Below, one piece after another: positions 63,060 through 64,000 of a DNA stretch of 64,000 nt. Numbering within the stretch: the stretch's first letter is position 1; the number at the start of each line of letters is the position of its first letter. Position numbers and translations under genes: made by a program. Origin of the DNA: Atopsyche davidsoni (taxonomy: Eukaryota; Arthropoda; Insecta; Trichoptera; Hydrobiosidae); assembly GCA_022113835.1 (NCBI GenBank), contig JAILWY010000001.1:6634001-6698000 (forward strand), written 5' to 3'. The notes beneath the pieces were generated by a model that did not search any database, was not told the origin of the DNA, and was given only the letters and a program-made list of their open reading frames with translations.

Positions 63060-64000
63060 TATTCTCTTTCATTACATATCCTAATTGGCTGCTGCTTTAA
63101 ATCCATTTTTTCTGTTTAGGTCCAACTGCATAGGAATATTTATTCAAACTTACCTTCTTCTCGTCTTGATAGCTTTGCATTGTGTAACTTCCTGGCTCAT
63201 CTTAATTTTTACATTATCTACATTTTGTCATTAAAAACAAATTTTGGTTTATACTGTGAAGTTTTATTATGTTATCTCAAGTCATATGTATATATATATA
63301 TGTGTGTGTGTGTGTGGGGTCGTGAGAGTGTATTGTGCCCTTCTCGGCCACAAGCAGCGCCACTCTGGCCTTTACCGGCGGCAAGTGGCTATTAAACAAT
63401 AATAGCGCTCAGTTGTATTCTGAGGAAAGGTTATTATTTGTATTGTTGATTTAACGCGCTTCTTCAATCCGTTTGAGCGAAAGGTTACTTCTTTCATAGC
63501 CAACTCCGTGTACTCCATAAAACTTAGACATTTTAACCCACTCGTAAATAGGGGTGGATTAAAACACCTCTCTTCGTACTTACAAATGATTTATCAATAT
63601 AAGATAAGCTTTAATTCCCTTTATTTTTTGATTTTTAAATAACGTACCATCATTTATTTATTTTTTTTAAATTTTGATTGACAAATACTGCATTATTGAA
63701 GTGGTAAAAAATAATTAACAATAAATGAAGGTTGATTTTGCTAATACACATGAGTATAAATTCCTTTCCTGACATTACCAAATTTGAGCTACTAAACTAC
63801 TTTGTAAGTATACATATTTTGCCATCGACAACTTATATTATTTGTAATATTTCTGAAAATATTTGTTCTCTTTTTATAAATAAAATTCGATCAATTGGCG
63901 TAAATAAAATACATTTTTTTTAAGAAAAAAGATTTTTGTAAAGTCCACCCGAAAATTACAATTTTAATATAAAGAAAGCCGCACCCTTTACTCTATTCAA
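63060..64000. other. downstream flank with short (TA)n(TG)n microsatellite
   Basis: No further lysozyme exon is seen before the window ends. A compound (TA)n(TG)n microsatellite lies at about 63287-63316, followed by a GC-richer block (63320-63390) without recognisable coding. ATTAAA near 63229 could end the gene 3 transcript. Confidence 0.4.

Overview
The window is AT-rich nuclear DNA from an animal, almost certainly an insect. Genes are split into small exons by GT-AG introns. One gene cluster is of the insect c-type lysozyme kind, a mariner-like maT (DD37D) transposon sits in an intron, and CCTAA units (the arthropod telomere motif) occur inside a small DNA transposon. I cannot fix the order from sequence alone.

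Layout. 1-4430 is AT-rich spacer with one MITE and a diverged ~350-bp tandem duplication. 4435-10490 holds a complete Pop2/CNOT7 (CAF1) deadenylase gene on +, interrupted in an intron by a decayed 1.3-kb maT element on -. 10.5-15.0 kb is spacer carrying a near-perfect hairpin retro-insertion. 15054-16882 is a five-exon Gfo/Idh/MocA-type (inositol 2-dehydrogenase-like) oxidoreductase on +. 17.7-19.2 kb holds a long (TA)n tract followed by the 5'-truncated 3' end of an R1-like LINE with a poly(A) tail. 19.2-42.5 kb is a 23-kb gene-poor stretch with many 150-300 bp GC-richer islands and several repeats. 42740-45194 is a delta/gamma-sarcoglycan gene on -, with a CpG-rich candidate first exon/promoter at 48.4-48.7 kb. 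47.7-49.7 kb is a nest of repeats. 55.3-63.1 kb is a tandem array of three c-type lysozyme genes on +, all with the same exon structure (two phase-1 introns).

How the genes relate. Pop2, the oxidoreductase and sarcoglycan are unrelated housekeeping or muscle genes. The lysozymes are a local gene family. The first copy keeps both catalytic acids, the second has Asp in place of the catalytic Glu, and the third keeps Glu but has lost the catalytic Asp and gained two cysteines. The array therefore shows stepwise loss of muramidase chemistry.

The most unusual signal is in the repeats. Two families with different sequences, a tRNA-derived SINE-like family and a foldback family, share one architecture: a long hairpin whose inverted arm stops ~50-60 nt short of the 3' end, flanked by target-site duplications of about 12 bp. 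The foldback family also carries a hammerhead-ribozyme-like core with a self-complementary ACCGGT helix III. This suggests mobilisation by a shared, perhaps Penelope-like, reverse transcriptase, which is an inference.
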